DNA of 64,000 nucleotides from Pseudomonas alkylphenolica. Its GTDB lineage: Bacteria; Pseudomonadota; Gammaproteobacteria; Pseudomonadales; Pseudomonadaceae. Below the pieces are notes generated by a model. It searched no databases, was not told where the DNA came from, and saw only the letters and a program-made list of their open reading frames with translations. Below are positions 24,804 through 33,158 of the stretch, piece after piece. Position numbers and translations under genes: made by a program. Each line of letters starts with the position of its first letter. The stretch's first letter is position 1. Location: positions 321,517-385,516 of the forward strand of contig NZ_QJRG01000049.1 of NCBI RefSeq assembly GCF_004025535.1, read 5' to 3'.

Positions 24804-25283
24804 ATGAAAGGCGATAACACACTGGATGAGGCCACTGCTGTCGGGGTGGTGGAGGCGGTGATTGCTGGTGCCAGTCTTAAAGACCTGCGTGGACTGGACG
24901 ATGCGCAGATGGACAGCCTCTACGCCTTTGCCTACCAGTTTTACGAACAGGGCCGTCTCGACGATGCGCAGAGGCTTTTCCATTTTCTGTGCATCTATGA
25001 CTTTTACAACCCGCAATACTGGATGGGCCTTGCAGCGGTGCACCAACTCAAACGCGATTACGCCAAGGCCGTTGATCTGTATGCCGTTGCCTTTGCTCAG
25101 GGTCGCAAGGACTACCGCCCTTTGTTTCACAGTGGCCAGTGCCAGCTGGCGCTGGGCAAGCCGGGCAAAGCCCGGTTGTGCTTCGAGTATGTGCTCAAGG
25201 ACAGCGGCGACCCTCAGTTGAAGACACAGGCGCAAGCCGGGCTCGAAGCGCTGGATGCCCTGCGTGCCAATGAAAAGGAGTAA
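24804..25283 (+). CDS. sicA: Class II translocator chaperone, SicA/IpgC-like
   Basis: A 159-residue tetratricopeptide chaperone of the SicA/IpgC/LcrH family (SicA 165). TPR-type helices run from about residue 35 (LYAFAYQFYEQGRLDDAQRLF) through YWMGLAAVHQLKRDYAKAVDLY to PLFHSGQCQLALGKPGKARLC. It binds the two hydrophobic translocators encoded directly downstream. In Salmonella SicA also acts as a co-activator with InvF, and the InvF-like gene at 12765 makes the same circuit plausible. AGGAGG is seven bases upstream of the ATG. The preceding 79 bases contain an inverted repeat GAGCGTT/AACGCTC (24735-24741, 24761-24767). Confidence 0.93.
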   Translation: MKGDNTLDEATAVGVVEAVIAGASLKDLRGLDDAQMDSLYAFAYQFYEQGRLDDAQRLFHFLCIYDFYNPQYWMGLAAVHQLKRDYAKAVDLYAVAFAQGRKDYRPLFHSGQCQLALGKPGKARLCFEYVLKDSGDPQLKTQAQAGLEALDALRANEKE

Positions 25284-25289
25284 GAACAG

Positions 25290-27032
25290 GTGAGCATAGA
25301 TTCCCTGGGCCGCGCCGCAGCGCAGCCAGCCGCCGATACCTCATCCGCCTATGCCAGCGCTGCCAGCGCGGCAGCGCGTACGCTTGAATTTGCGCATATC
25401 GCAGCACAGGCCTTGGCTTCGGTCAGTTATGCCGGTAGCGGCCGGTCGATCGCTGGTCGCCCGCCGTTGACGCCGCCTACAGTCCAGCAGACCGGTAGCC
25501 AGGCAAGCTACATCGAACTGCTGGCGGCGATCAGCGAGTTACTGGGCGATGTCGAGAATTACAAGCTCAAACAGCGGCTGGAGTTGCAAATGAGCAAGTA
25601 CAGCGCCGCAGCGCAAGGGCATGCGCAACTTTCCGCCGACTTTGCGGCAGCGGTTGAAGCACTGGTAGCGGCTGAAGCTGATGTCCAGGTCAGCCAGCAC
25701 CAGTTGACCCAGGCGCATGAGCGCGTTGACCACCTGCGACAGCAGGTGCAGGCCAGTGAAGAACGGCTGGCCAGCCTGCAGCCGGGAACACCTGAGCATG
25801 AGGCCGAGCGGGCACTGATGCAGTCGCTGCAGGGCCAGCTCCAAGAGGGTGAGGGACACTTGCAGAGCACGCTCGCGCAGCATCGCCAACAGGTGGCGGT
25901 CGCTGACCAGGCTGCCATCAAAGCTCAGGAGAAAATCGTTCAGGTGCAGCAGGCCGGGATCTCCGGAGAAACCGTCAAAGCCGATGCCCAGCGCCTGCTC
26001 AATACGTCTGGCCAGGCGCTGCTCATGCGCTTGCAGATCATTGAGTTGCTGGGTGAGTCCGCCGAGGAAATGGAGCGGTTCAGCCAAGAGCTGTTCCAGC
26101 AGTTGCAGAAGCAGATCCAGGAGCACATGAAGCTGGAATCTGAAAAATACCTCGAGGAGTTGCGCAAGGCAGAAGCCGCGCAAAAAACCGGCAATTGCTT
26201 GAGCAAAATCCTTGGTCCGCTGATCGCCGTTGTGGCAACCGTGGTGGGTGCGGTGGTGACCGCGGCTTCGGCCGGTGTCCTGACCGGTCTCGCCGTCGCG
26301 CTGGTAGGCGTGGCCCTGATGGCCACCGACAAGCTGGTCGAGCATACCTCGGGGGTATCGTTCATGGGCGAGGTGAGCAAACCGCTGATGAAGGTCGTGC
26401 AAGAGGCGATCAAGCTGTTCACCCAGATCTACGCCGAGGTGCTCAAAGAACTGGGGGTCTTTAGCGAGAAGACGGCGCAACAGATTGCCCAGATCGGCGG
26501 GATGATTGCCGGCATCGTCGCCACCATTGCTGCCGTGGCACTGGCAGTGGTGGGCGCCGGCGCGGTGTTGGGGCCGGTCATTGCCAAGGTCGCGGCGAAG
26601 ATCGGCGAGATCATCAGCAAGATGCTGCCAACCCTGGTGCAGGCCCTGCAACAGGCGGCCAGCACCGCAGGCCGCAGCCTGACCCAGGCCATGGCCAAGC
26701 TGAGCAATGCGCTGGGCCTGAGTCTGAACAAAACCACGGTTTCGCTCTACGCCACGCGCGCCGAAATGCTGCTCGGCGTTGCCGAATTCGGCAGTGTGGC
26801 TGCGCAGTCGGCCTATCAGGTAAAGGGGGCGGCGCATCAGGAAAAGGCCGCCGACAGCCTGGCCGAAACGGAGGTGTCCCGCATCTTCAGCGAGGCGATG
26901 ATTCAGTACATGAGCGAGATCCTCGAGCGCTACGGGAAGGCCATGCAGGTGCTTCTGCAGGAGGTGGAGAAGTTGCTGCAGGACTTGCAGCTTAGCTCGT
27001 CGATCAAGCAGCAAATGGCCAGGAATAATTGA
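25290..27032 (+). CDS. sctE: Major translocator SctE (SipB/IpaB-like)
   Basis: A 580-residue pore-forming translocator (SipB 593). Ala-rich N-terminal chaperone-binding region, long coiled coil over about residues 110-220 (LTQAHERVDHLRQQVQASEERL) and 255-290, then the two conserved hydrophobic hairpins. One is near 305-345 (ILGPLIAVVATVVGAVVTAA with VLTGLAVALVGVALMATDK), the other near 400-440 (IAQIGGMIAGIVATIAAVALAVVGAGAV). The region around the first hairpin is the best conserved part of the family. The GTG start at 25290 has AAGGAG nine bases upstream, overlapping the end of sicA. It inserts with SctB into the host membrane. Confidence 0.95.
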   Translation: MSIDSLGRAAAQPAADTSSAYASAASAAARTLEFAHIAAQALASVSYAGSGRSIAGRPPLTPPTVQQTGSQASYIELLAAISELLGDVENYKLKQRLELQMSKYSAAAQGHAQLSADFAAAVEALVAAEADVQVSQHQLTQAHERVDHLRQQVQASEERLASLQPGTPEHEAERALMQSLQGQLQEGEGHLQSTLAQHRQQVAVADQAAIKAQEKIVQVQQAGISGETVKADAQRLLNTSGQALLMRLQIIELLGESAEEMERFSQELFQQLQKQIQEHMKLESEKYLEELRKAEAAQKTGNCLSKILGPLIAVVATVVGAVVTAASAGVLTGLAVALVGVALMATDKLVEHTSGVSFMGEVSKPLMKVVQEAIKLFTQIYAEVLKELGVFSEKTAQQIAQIGGMIAGIVATIAAVALAVVGAGAVLGPVIAKVAAKIGEIISKMLPTLVQALQQAASTAGRSLTQAMAKLSNALGLSLNKTTVSLYATRAEMLLGVAEFGSVAAQSAYQVKGAAHQEKAADSLAETEVSRIFSEAMIQYMSEILERYGKAMQVLLQEVEKLLQDLQLSSSIKQQMARNN

Positions 27033-27042
27033 AGGAGCACTC

Positions 27043-28095
27043 ATGAGCACACTCAACGGAATTTCACCTTCAACCAGGCTGCTGACCGACTTCATCAGGC
27101 CTGTCACTGATTCACGCGGCATCATGAAAGCGCCGGATCCGGTACAAGTGGGAGAAGACCAGGTTCTGAGCGCGTCAGCCTTGCCCTGGGCCCTCCCTCA
27201 CATGCAGCAATTGATGAGTACCGAGGACTGGACCTTGCGTGAGAAGGAACTGGCCCTCGAGTTGTACAAACGCACCCTGGAAAGGCTTGAGCGCGACAGT
27301 CCGGGCTTTGATCCGGGCGCCTGGGAAAGCCATGTGGACGTTCTGCTCGCAGCGGTCATTGCAGTGAACATTGCGCGCCTGGCCAACGCCCAGCTACGTG
27401 GTCACTACACCCTTGTCAGTGCCGAAGCGGCCAAGGCTCAGGGCGAAGCCATACGCGAGGCGGGTACCGCGCAACTGAACAGTGCCATCAGCGGTGCGGT
27501 GCTGACCGGGGTAATGGCGGGTGGTGGCGCCGCCCTCAACCTCAAGGGGCTGGCAGGCAAGCATGCGGATATCGGCCTGCACAAGCGCAATGCCATGGAG
27601 GCCGGCAATATTGCCGGCGATCTGCAGGTTCAGCGTGCGCGCAGTGATTTCGAGCCAGGTGTGCCGACCCGGGTGCGGACCCTGGATGATGCCGGCAAGC
27701 CGGGTACTACCGACTTCACCCCCAAGGGGCGTACTGCCAGCCCGGAGGAGCAGGCCTGGTTTGACAGCGAAATCCTCAAGGCGCAGAAGCAGGCCCGGCA
27801 ATCGGAATGGCAGAGCCTGATGAACGAGAAGGGCTATATGAAGCCACAGCTCTATGGACAGTTGCTCAGCTCGTTGGCGACGACCGGCAGCAATGCCGTA
27901 TCGAGCATGGTACGCCTCGATGAATACGCTGCCCGTGAGCGCGAACTGCAGCAGCAGAGTGCGCATACGATAACAAAGGGGCTGGCCGATGAGGTGGGGC
28001 AGAAAGACGCCGCTGATAGCAACCTGTTGAACAAGTTGATGGAGATGGTCTTGCAGATAATGCAGTCGCGTGCTGCGGCATCAGCTATTCGTTGA
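27043..28095 (+). CDS. sctB: Minor translocator SctB (SipC/IpaC-like)
   Basis: A 350-residue translocator in the SipC position (SipC 409). A hydrophobic segment near residues 100-120 (VDVLLAAVIAVNIARLANAQL) and an Ala/Gly-rich one near 145-170 (AISGAVLTGVMAGGGAALNL) could enter the host membrane. The C-terminal third is polar and helical. SipC also nucleates and bundles actin through its C-terminus; whether this homologue does is unknown. AAGGAG precedes the ATG by seven bases and only ten bases separate it from sctE. Confidence 0.9.
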   Translation: MSTLNGISPSTRLLTDFIRPVTDSRGIMKAPDPVQVGEDQVLSASALPWALPHMQQLMSTEDWTLREKELALELYKRTLERLERDSPGFDPGAWESHVDVLLAAVIAVNIARLANAQLRGHYTLVSAEAAKAQGEAIREAGTAQLNSAISGAVLTGVMAGGGAALNLKGLAGKHADIGLHKRNAMEAGNIAGDLQVQRARSDFEPGVPTRVRTLDDAGKPGTTDFTPKGRTASPEEQAWFDSEILKAQKQARQSEWQSLMNEKGYMKPQLYGQLLSSLATTGSNAVSSMVRLDEYAARERELQQQSAHTITKGLADEVGQKDAADSNLLNKLMEMVLQIMQSRAAASAIR

Positions 28096-28107
28096 TTGGG
28101 AGGTTTT

Positions 28108-28926
28108 ATGGGCTATTTGGATGCAACGGTATCACCCCCAACGATGCTGTTGCCGTCGGTGAGAGTGAACGATACATGGCTGCCAAACGCAGCGGCGAAG
28201 GCCACGGCCATGGCCACACTGGCGGCACTGGCTCAGGAGCAATTTGAACTCACCAGCCAACCCCGCCCTGAGCACAGCCTGTCGGGCTTGCCGCCGGTCG
28301 TGCAGTCGGTCGACGGGTTCTTTGAAAAATTGACCGAGCTGATCGGCTTGATCAAGGAAAAGTACCTGAGCCAATACACCCATATCCTCGAAAGCTATCA
28401 GAAGTTCTTCGCGGCCTTCACCAGCAGGATCACCGCCGATATGCAGTGGTGGATCGGCAGTGCCGATGAGGGCAAAAAAGTCACGATCAGAGGCGATACA
28501 TTTCATCGAGAATTCGATAAGTTGATACGCGATTTTTCCTTGCCTAATGCTGCTGCCGTGCTGTTTCCTGAACCGGGCCATCCTGAAGCGACCCTGGAGG
28601 ACGCGCAGAAGTGGCAGGCTGCTCTGGGGCTACCGGCCAGCTCGGTAAAGCAGCTGCCAACGGGCGGCTATGGGGTGGTCATTGACCTGGCTCCGATCAG
28701 GTCAATGAAGGCGGGCACCCCGAGCAACTATCAGGTCTGGGACACTGCCAAGTTCCAGGCCTGGCAGCACGGCTTCAACGCTCAGGAAGAGGCCATGAAG
28801 AATCAACTGCAGGCCTTCACCCAGAAGTTCTCCAACGCCAACAGCTACCACGACAACTTCAACAGGACCCTGTCGGCACACATGAAGGAGTTCGCCGATT
28901 TGCTCAAGCACATGACCACGTTATGA
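28108..28926 (+). CDS. sctA: Needle tip protein SctA (SipD/IpaD-like)
   Basis: A 272-residue hydrophilic protein in the SipD position, shorter than SipD (343). The N-terminal 40 residues are flexible. Two long helices expected for a tip protein can be seen (VDGFFEKLTELIGLIKEKYLSQY near residues 68-92 and FNAQEEAMKNQLQAFTQKFSNA near the C-terminus), with a mixed domain between. It should cap the needle and gate the translocators. ATG 28108 is preferred over the upstream TTG 28096 because GGGAGG lies six bases before it. Its stop overlaps the iacP-like start. Confidence 0.88.
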   Translation: MGYLDATVSPPTMLLPSVRVNDTWLPNAAAKATAMATLAALAQEQFELTSQPRPEHSLSGLPPVVQSVDGFFEKLTELIGLIKEKYLSQYTHILESYQKFFAAFTSRITADMQWWIGSADEGKKVTIRGDTFHREFDKLIRDFSLPNAAAVLFPEPGHPEATLEDAQKWQAALGLPASSVKQLPTGGYGVVIDLAPIRSMKAGTPSNYQVWDTAKFQAWQHGFNAQEEAMKNQLQAFTQKFSNANSYHDNFNRTLSAHMKEFADLLKHMTTL

Positions 28927-29177
28927 GTAGCAATCTTGAACAACAGGTGATTGACGTGCTGGCTGCCTGCCTGGGCAGCGCTGGTCAGCACATCGCGCCT
29001 GGCGCCGACCTGGTGCATGACCTGGGCTGTGATTCGCTGAACATCGTCGAGATGGTCGAGGCGCTCAATGAGCGCTTCGACCAGCAGCTGGACCCGGGGG
29101 CTATCAGGCACTGGCGGCTTGTCAGTGATGTGGTGCGAACCGTTGAGCAGGCACTGGGGCGCTGCTTGGTCGAATAG
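28923..29177 (+). CDS. iacP: Acyl carrier protein IacP-like
   Basis: An 84-residue acyl carrier protein with the phosphopantetheine attachment motif LGCDSLNIVEMVE, Ser38. It occupies exactly the place of iacP in SPI-1, downstream of the translocator genes. IacP is needed for full translocation or invasion in Salmonella by a mechanism still debated. It is acidic overall, as usual for ACPs. The start overlaps the tip-protein stop in an ATGA arrangement. Activation would need a phosphopantetheinyl transferase encoded elsewhere. Confidence 0.92.
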   Translation: MSSNLEQQVIDVLAACLGSAGQHIAPGADLVHDLGCDSLNIVEMVEALNERFDQQLDPGAIRHWRLVSDVVRTVEQALGRCLVE

Positions 29178-29213
29178 TCCTACGCGCTCCTGTGGATTTG
29201 CTGTGGTGCGTCC

Positions 29214-29235
29214 GTAGGCTGAAACCTACATTTTT
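29214..29235 (+). terminator. Weak terminator-like hairpin after iacP
   Basis: GTAGG, loop CTGAAA, CCTAC, then ATTTTT. The stem is only five base pairs, so this is a weak candidate. It would separate the translocator unit from the HilA-like/prg unit. Confidence 0.4.
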
Positions 29236-29239
29236 ACAG

Positions 29240-29251
29240 GGAACAAGTTCC
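29240..29251 (+). promoter_or_regulatory. Perfect 12-base palindrome upstream of the HilA-like gene
   Basis: GGAACAAGTTCC is a perfect palindrome 57 bases before the start of the HilA-like gene. It could be an operator for a dimeric regulator; no factor can be assigned from sequence. Confidence 0.4.
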
Positions 29252-29307
29252 TATAGTTGTCTGCCTGCAAGCCGTCCCAGGTGCGCTTGCACTGAATGTG
29301 ATGAGCG

Positions 29308-30081
29308 ATGGCAGGCACTAGCCCAATGACAGCCTTGTATGGTCCCCCCGATACAGTCGCCTATACCTTCGAGGGTTGGCGTCTGTGCCCTGACGGTATG
29401 TTATGGCAAGCTGGCCGCGGCCAGCACCTGCCGCCCAAGGAGCGGCAGGTGCTGCGCTTGCTGCTGGCCAATGCCGGTCGGCTGGTGTCCAAGGACCGTT
29501 TGCTGGATGCTGTCTGGCCTGGGATGGACACCGCCGAAGAATCACTGACCCGCTGCATCTGCGTGCTGCGCAAGCTGTTCAAGGACCATCGACACCTGAT
29601 CGTCACGGTCTACGGCCGGGGGTACCGGTTCAATGGCCAGGTGCAGCGCCTGGCAGACTTGCCCGACAGTCCCCCGAGGTTGCCTACCTTGGCCATCTTG
29701 CCGTTTCGCGGGCAGTTGCCGCGCGAGATGTTGATGTTCAACGAAACCCTCAAGTGCCTGGTGCGCAAGACCTTGAGTCAACGAGTCGAATTGTTGTCCT
29801 TTTCGGTGGCCAGCTTGTGTGCAACACCGCTGGAAGCCATCGATCTGATCGAATGCCTGGCGCCCGGTCAATACTTGTATGGCTATTGCATCGAATCCGC
29901 GGGGCGTTATCAATTGGCGGTCGAGCTGGTCAGCGGACACGACCATCTAATAGTGGATTGCCGTCTGTTCGCGGGTTGCCAGCAACAGGTGCTGGATCAG
30001 TTGCTCCGCTTTCTCGACGCCTGCTTCCCCTCGTTACCAGTGGCTATCAGGGAGCCATCAGAATCTCATCAGGATCGCTGA
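29308..30081 (+). CDS. HilA-like OmpR-type winged-helix transcription regulator
   Basis: A 257-residue regulator. The N-terminal winged helix (about residues 18-110) resembles HilA closely: DGMLWQ, LPPKERQVLRLLLANAGRLVSKDRLLDAVW, EESLTRCICVLRKLF and VYGRGYRFNG follow the same pattern as HilA's PPKE, ESLTRCI and GQGYRFN. The remaining 145 residues are a CadC/HilA-like alpha-beta domain (LAILPFRG, LVRKTLSQRVELLSFSV). The long TPR-like C-terminus of HilA (553 residues in all) is missing. No receiver domain is present. In SPI-1 HilA activates the prg and inv operons. Here it sits immediately upstream of, and in the same direction as, the prgH-like gene. Confidence 0.82.
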   Translation: MAGTSPMTALYGPPDTVAYTFEGWRLCPDGMLWQAGRGQHLPPKERQVLRLLLANAGRLVSKDRLLDAVWPGMDTAEESLTRCICVLRKLFKDHRHLIVTVYGRGYRFNGQVQRLADLPDSPPRLPTLAILPFRGQLPREMLMFNETLKCLVRKTLSQRVELLSFSVASLCATPLEAIDLIECLAPGQYLYGYCIESAGRYQLAVELVSGHDHLIVDCRLFAGCQQQVLDQLLRFLDACFPSLPVAIREPSESHQDR

Positions 30082-30141
30082 CGCTGGCTACCGCAGACTT
30101 TGCATTGTTCGTGCTCGTTCACGTCTTTCAAGGGTGCCGGT

Positions 30142-31284
30142 ATGCAAGAAGCCTCGACAGATTCCTGCGTCATGCGCGTGTTCAATGGCCCGATGGCAGG
30201 GTGCGAGTTTGTCCTGGCGGCAGGCTCGACCCAGGTCATGGTCGGGCCGGCTGCCGAAGTGGCATCGGTCACCGGGCAGGGTGTGGAATCGTCGCAAGTG
30301 TTGTTCATTGCGCTGGACCAGCAGGCGTGCAGTTTCGAGGTCTTGGTTGAGGCACCGGGCGTGATAAGGGGCCGGTTGTTGCAAACCTCGCCTGCGTCAT
30401 GGCAGCAGTGGCCGATGCAGCAACAGCAGCAGGTCGGTGGATTGCAGATTGCCTTTCGCTTGAACTCACAAACCTGGTGCCTGCAGCAGGCGCCAGCAAC
30501 TTCCCTTCGCAGGAACAACGGGTACGGCTCGTTGCACTGGGTCGCTGGCGTGTTTGCGCTGTGCGTCTTGTTGACGTCGGTCGCTGTCTGGTCGGTGCCC
30601 GATCGCACGAGCTCTGTACAGCAGCGCAGCGTTTCGGCATTGGTCGATGCTCATGCGCCTGTGCTGCAAGGGCGTGATCAGTTGATCTATGTGCTGGTCA
30701 ACTCGCAGCGTGAGGCAACCTGGACTCGCCAGGTGCTGATGCGTCATCAACTGGAAGGGGTTGCGCTGATTGTCACGGCCCAGGAGCAACAACGGCTGGA
30801 GCGCAAGCTCCTGGCGCTCGAGCCCGGGTTGGCAATTCGGCTGCTTGACCTGAGCGTGCCGCAACATCCCGTGCTGGTACTTGCCGGCGAGCCGCCGGAG
30901 CAAGGGCTCAAGGAGCGTCTCGAGCAACATTTTCTGCTGATTGCGCCTTACGCCAAACACCTGGAGTTTCGCCTGCAGGACGACCAAGTCAGTGTCGAGC
31001 AGGCCGTTGCCGGCCTGCGTCAGATGGGTGTGCCGTTCCGGCGCGAAGACCCGCCAGGCAGTGTTGCCCTGCGCATCGAAGGCAACCTGCAGGACAGCCA
31101 GTTGGAGGCCGTACGGCGCTTCATCCGCGGCTTCGAACAGCAGTGGGGCACGCGTTTCGTGCACTTTTCCATCGTACTTCAGGACGACCGGCTCAAGGGC
31201 CTTTCGTATCAGGTTGGTGAGCAGGGCTATAGCAAGCCTTCGTCGACCTCCTGGCAATTTCAATCCACCCATACAGGTACTTGA
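30142..31284 (+). CDS. sctD: Inner-membrane ring protein SctD (PrgH-like)
   Basis: A 380-residue protein of the PrgH/MxiG family (PrgH 392). A cytoplasmic FHA-like domain spans about residues 1-110. A single membrane helix lies near 135-152 (HWVAGVFALCVLLTSVAVW). The periplasmic ring-building modules follow to the C-terminus (RQVLMRHQLEGVALIVTA, LEQHFLLIAPYAKHLEFRL, VRRFIRGFEQQWGTRFVHFSI). It forms the outer of the two inner-membrane rings with SctJ. ATG 30142 follows AAGGG by seven bases; an earlier in-frame start would add residues that do not fit the family. Confidence 0.93.
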   Translation: MQEASTDSCVMRVFNGPMAGCEFVLAAGSTQVMVGPAAEVASVTGQGVESSQVLFIALDQQACSFEVLVEAPGVIRGRLLQTSPASWQQWPMQQQQQVGGLQIAFRLNSQTWCLQQAPATSLRRNNGYGSLHWVAGVFALCVLLTSVAVWSVPDRTSSVQQRSVSALVDAHAPVLQGRDQLIYVLVNSQREATWTRQVLMRHQLEGVALIVTAQEQQRLERKLLALEPGLAIRLLDLSVPQHPVLVLAGEPPEQGLKERLEQHFLLIAPYAKHLEFRLQDDQVSVEQAVAGLRQMGVPFRREDPPGSVALRIEGNLQDSQLEAVRRFIRGFEQQWGTRFVHFSIVLQDDRLKGLSYQVGEQGYSKPSSTSWQFQSTHTGT

Positions 31285-31287
31285 GCC

Positions 31288-31548
31288 ATGAGCGGCCTCG
31301 TAGATCCATTGCAGTTTCATGATGATTTTCTCGGACGCCAGGCGGCTGCCTTCGAAAAGGGGGCGAAAGGTTTGAAGGAGGCCCTGGACACGGCCCTGGA
31401 AGACCTGCAGGGCGATGCCTCGGACCCGGCGCTGCTGGCGGCGTATCAGGCGGCGTTCTCGTCCTACACCGTGTTCCGCAATGCTCAGACCAACACCGTC
31501 AAGGGTTTCAAGGATATCGACATGGCAATCATCCAGGCGGCTCGTTGA
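31288..31548 (+). CDS. sctF: Needle subunit SctF (PrgI-like)
   Basis: An 86-residue needle filament protein (PrgI 80). It shows the short helix-turn-helix pattern: N-terminal polar part, helix AAAFEKGAKGLKEALDTALED, the conserved DPALLAAYQAAFSSYTVFRNAQ (PrgI-type P..LA.YQ..), and C-terminal NTVKGFKDIDMAIIQAAR. No signal peptide, as expected for a type III substrate. It starts three bases after the sctD stop and is followed by the rod gene. Confidence 0.95.
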   Translation: MSGLVDPLQFHDDFLGRQAAAFEKGAKGLKEALDTALEDLQGDASDPALLAAYQAAFSSYTVFRNAQTNTVKGFKDIDMAIIQAAR

Positions 31549-31589
31549 TTGCCCCAAGGGGTTGTCCCTTGCACAGGAGAATGACATCA

Positions 31590-31895
31590 ATGGCTATCGA
31601 TTCCATTGCCGGTTTAGCCACGCAGGGCCCGGTCCAGGTGCTTCACGAAGGTATTCCCAGCGCACCGGTGTCCTTGCAGGACCGGCTGTTGCAAACCTTC
31701 GCCGAAGCGGCCCAGTCCAGCGATCAGCGCGTCACCGGCATCGAGCAGCTGCTGCAACGTGCGGACATCACCAGCCCGCAGGGGCTGGCGCAGTTGCAGG
31801 AGCAGATCGGGCAGTACAACGTCGATATCAACCTGTTCAACACGTTGGTACGCAAGGTTGTCGGCACCGCCGAAACCTTGTTGCGTCAGTCATGA
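31590..31895 (+). CDS. sctI: Inner rod protein SctI (PrgJ-like)
   Basis: A 101-residue protein, the same length as PrgJ. The C-terminal helix carries the family pattern LQEQIGQYNVDINLFNTLVRKVVGTAETLLRQS, the part that contacts the export channel and starts the needle. ATG 31590 is preferred to ATG 31581 because the AGGAGA site ends directly before 31581 and is correctly spaced for 31590. It overlaps the sctJ start by four bases. Confidence 0.93.
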   Translation: MAIDSIAGLATQGPVQVLHEGIPSAPVSLQDRLLQTFAEAAQSSDQRVTGIEQLLQRADITSPQGLAQLQEQIGQYNVDINLFNTLVRKVVGTAETLLRQS

Positions 31896-32611
31896 AAGGG
31901 TGGATCGGGCTATTGCTGTGCCTGTGCCTGCTCGGTTGTCGCCAGCCCTTGCTGTTACAGGGACTGGATCAGCAACAGGCCAATGAGGTGCTGGCCTTGC
32001 TGCAACGCAACAACATTGCTGTGCAAAAAGTCGACACCGGCAAGAGCGGGTACAACGTTCTGGTGGCACAAATGGATTTCCCGGCTGCCGTGGATCTGCT
32101 GACCCAGTACGGCCTGCCTTCAAGAGCAAGAATGCAGGTGGCCGAAATGTTTCCCGCCGATGCCCTGGTCGCCTCGCCCCGTGCGGAGAAGGCACGGTTG
32201 TACTCGGCCATCGAACAACGCCTGGAGCAATCGGTAACGGCCATGACCGGGGTGGTCTCGGCACGGGTACATGTCAGCTACGACCTGGCCGCCGGTGAGG
32301 GTAGACGCAGCAGCGCGCCGGTGCACCTGTCGGCACTGGTGGTGCATGAGCCTGACAGTGAAACTGACATCATGATCGACGACCTCAAGCGCTTTCTCAG
32401 GAACAGTTTCAGTGATGTTGACTATGAGCACATCTCAGTCGTCCTGACCCCGCGTGCAGCCATCCAGCACCGTGCACCCCAGGAAATGCAAGTCAGTGTT
32501 GCCCGAGGGCTTTTGCCGTGGATGGTGCTGTTGCTCGTAACCGGCCTTGCCGCGGGCGCAGGGTGGTTGGGGTACCAGCGACGGGGGGCGCGCGATGTCG
32601 TCGCCAGTTGA
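31892..32611 (+). CDS. sctJ: Inner-membrane ring lipoprotein SctJ (PrgK-like)
   Basis: A 239-residue lipoprotein of the YscJ/PrgK/FliF family (PrgK 252). The signal peptide ends in a lipobox LLGC with the lipidated Cys near residue 16. Two ring-building domains follow (QANEVLALLQRNNIAVQKVDTGKSGY; KARLYSAIEQRLEQSVTAMTGVVSARVHVSY). One C-terminal membrane helix is seen near residues 205-225 (LPWMVLLLVTGLAAGAGWLG). Together with SctD it forms the inner-membrane ring. It overlaps sctI upstream and sctK downstream (17 bases). Confidence 0.96.
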   Translation: MKGWIGLLLCLCLLGCRQPLLLQGLDQQQANEVLALLQRNNIAVQKVDTGKSGYNVLVAQMDFPAAVDLLTQYGLPSRARMQVAEMFPADALVASPRAEKARLYSAIEQRLEQSVTAMTGVVSARVHVSYDLAAGEGRRSSAPVHLSALVVHEPDSETDIMIDDLKRFLRNSFSDVDYEHISVVLTPRAAIQHRAPQEMQVSVARGLLPWMVLLLVTGLAAGAGWLGYQRRGARDVVAS

Positions 32612-33158
32612 GTGGATAGAGCGCATTACCCGCTACCCATCGTGCTACCTCAATGCCGAGCGTCTCGACATACCGGGCGACTGTCGCAACCCTGCGGTGT
32701 TGCGGGTGCTGGATGAAATCCTGTGCCAGGGGCTTGAATTACCCCCCTTGCCGCAGTGCTGGCCGGACGACGAGATGACCTTGCTGTGGCTCCAGCACTG
32801 GATGTTGTTGCCTGAGGTTGCGCGCTTGCTCGGTGCTTATCAGCTATGGCCGGCATTGGTTCGGGACGTTGCAACCCGTGAGCTGACACCGGCACAGCGT
32901 GCCTTTGCCTGTTGTGCATTGGGGCCGCGGAGTGGGTTCGACGCGCTGCCGACCCTGGCGCTCAAACCGCGCATCGAAGCCGTCGGTCTCAACGCCCTGC
33001 TGGCCTGGCAGGCGCACGTGCCAGCGGCCTTGCTGGCGCGTCTGGAACTGCAGTTTTCCACCGAAGTGGTCGCCTGCCAGGCGCAATTGCCGGCAGTGCA
33101 ACCGGACAAGGGACTTTTGCTGATGGCCGTGCAACATGCTCGATTCATTGCGGCGTGA
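32595..33158 (+). CDS. sctK: Sorting-platform protein SctK (OrgA-like)
   Basis: A 187-residue cytoplasmic protein in the OrgA/MxiK position (OrgA 199). It has the family's N-terminal MSSPVEWIERITRYPSCYLN-like region and a Leu/Ala-rich helical remainder without motifs. SctK links the ring protein SctD to the SctQ pods. ATG 32595 lies within the end of sctJ; an upstream in-frame ATG (32547) would add 16 residues with no family match. It overlaps sctL by 23 bases. Assignment rests on position, size and general similarity. Confidence 0.88.
   Translation: MSSPVEWIERITRYPSCYLNAERLDIPGDCRNPAVLRVLDEILCQGLELPPLPQCWPDDEMTLLWLQHWMLLPEVARLLGAYQLWPALVRDVATRELTPAQRAFACCALGPRSGFDALPTLALKPRIEAVGLNALLAWQAHVPAALLARLELQFSTEVVACQAQLPAVQPDKGLLLMAVQHARFIAA

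Noticed and set aside
25539..27125. 528-codon minus-strand frame opposite sctE
   Set aside because: Leu/His/Gln/Arg-rich translation without domain; the plus-strand gene has translocator features and an RBS.
29221..29260. P. syringae-type hrp box upstream of the HilA-like gene because of GGAAC
   Set aside because: The second half (CCAC-N2-A at proper spacing) is absent and no HrpL-type sigma gene is present; the sequence is a simple palindrome.
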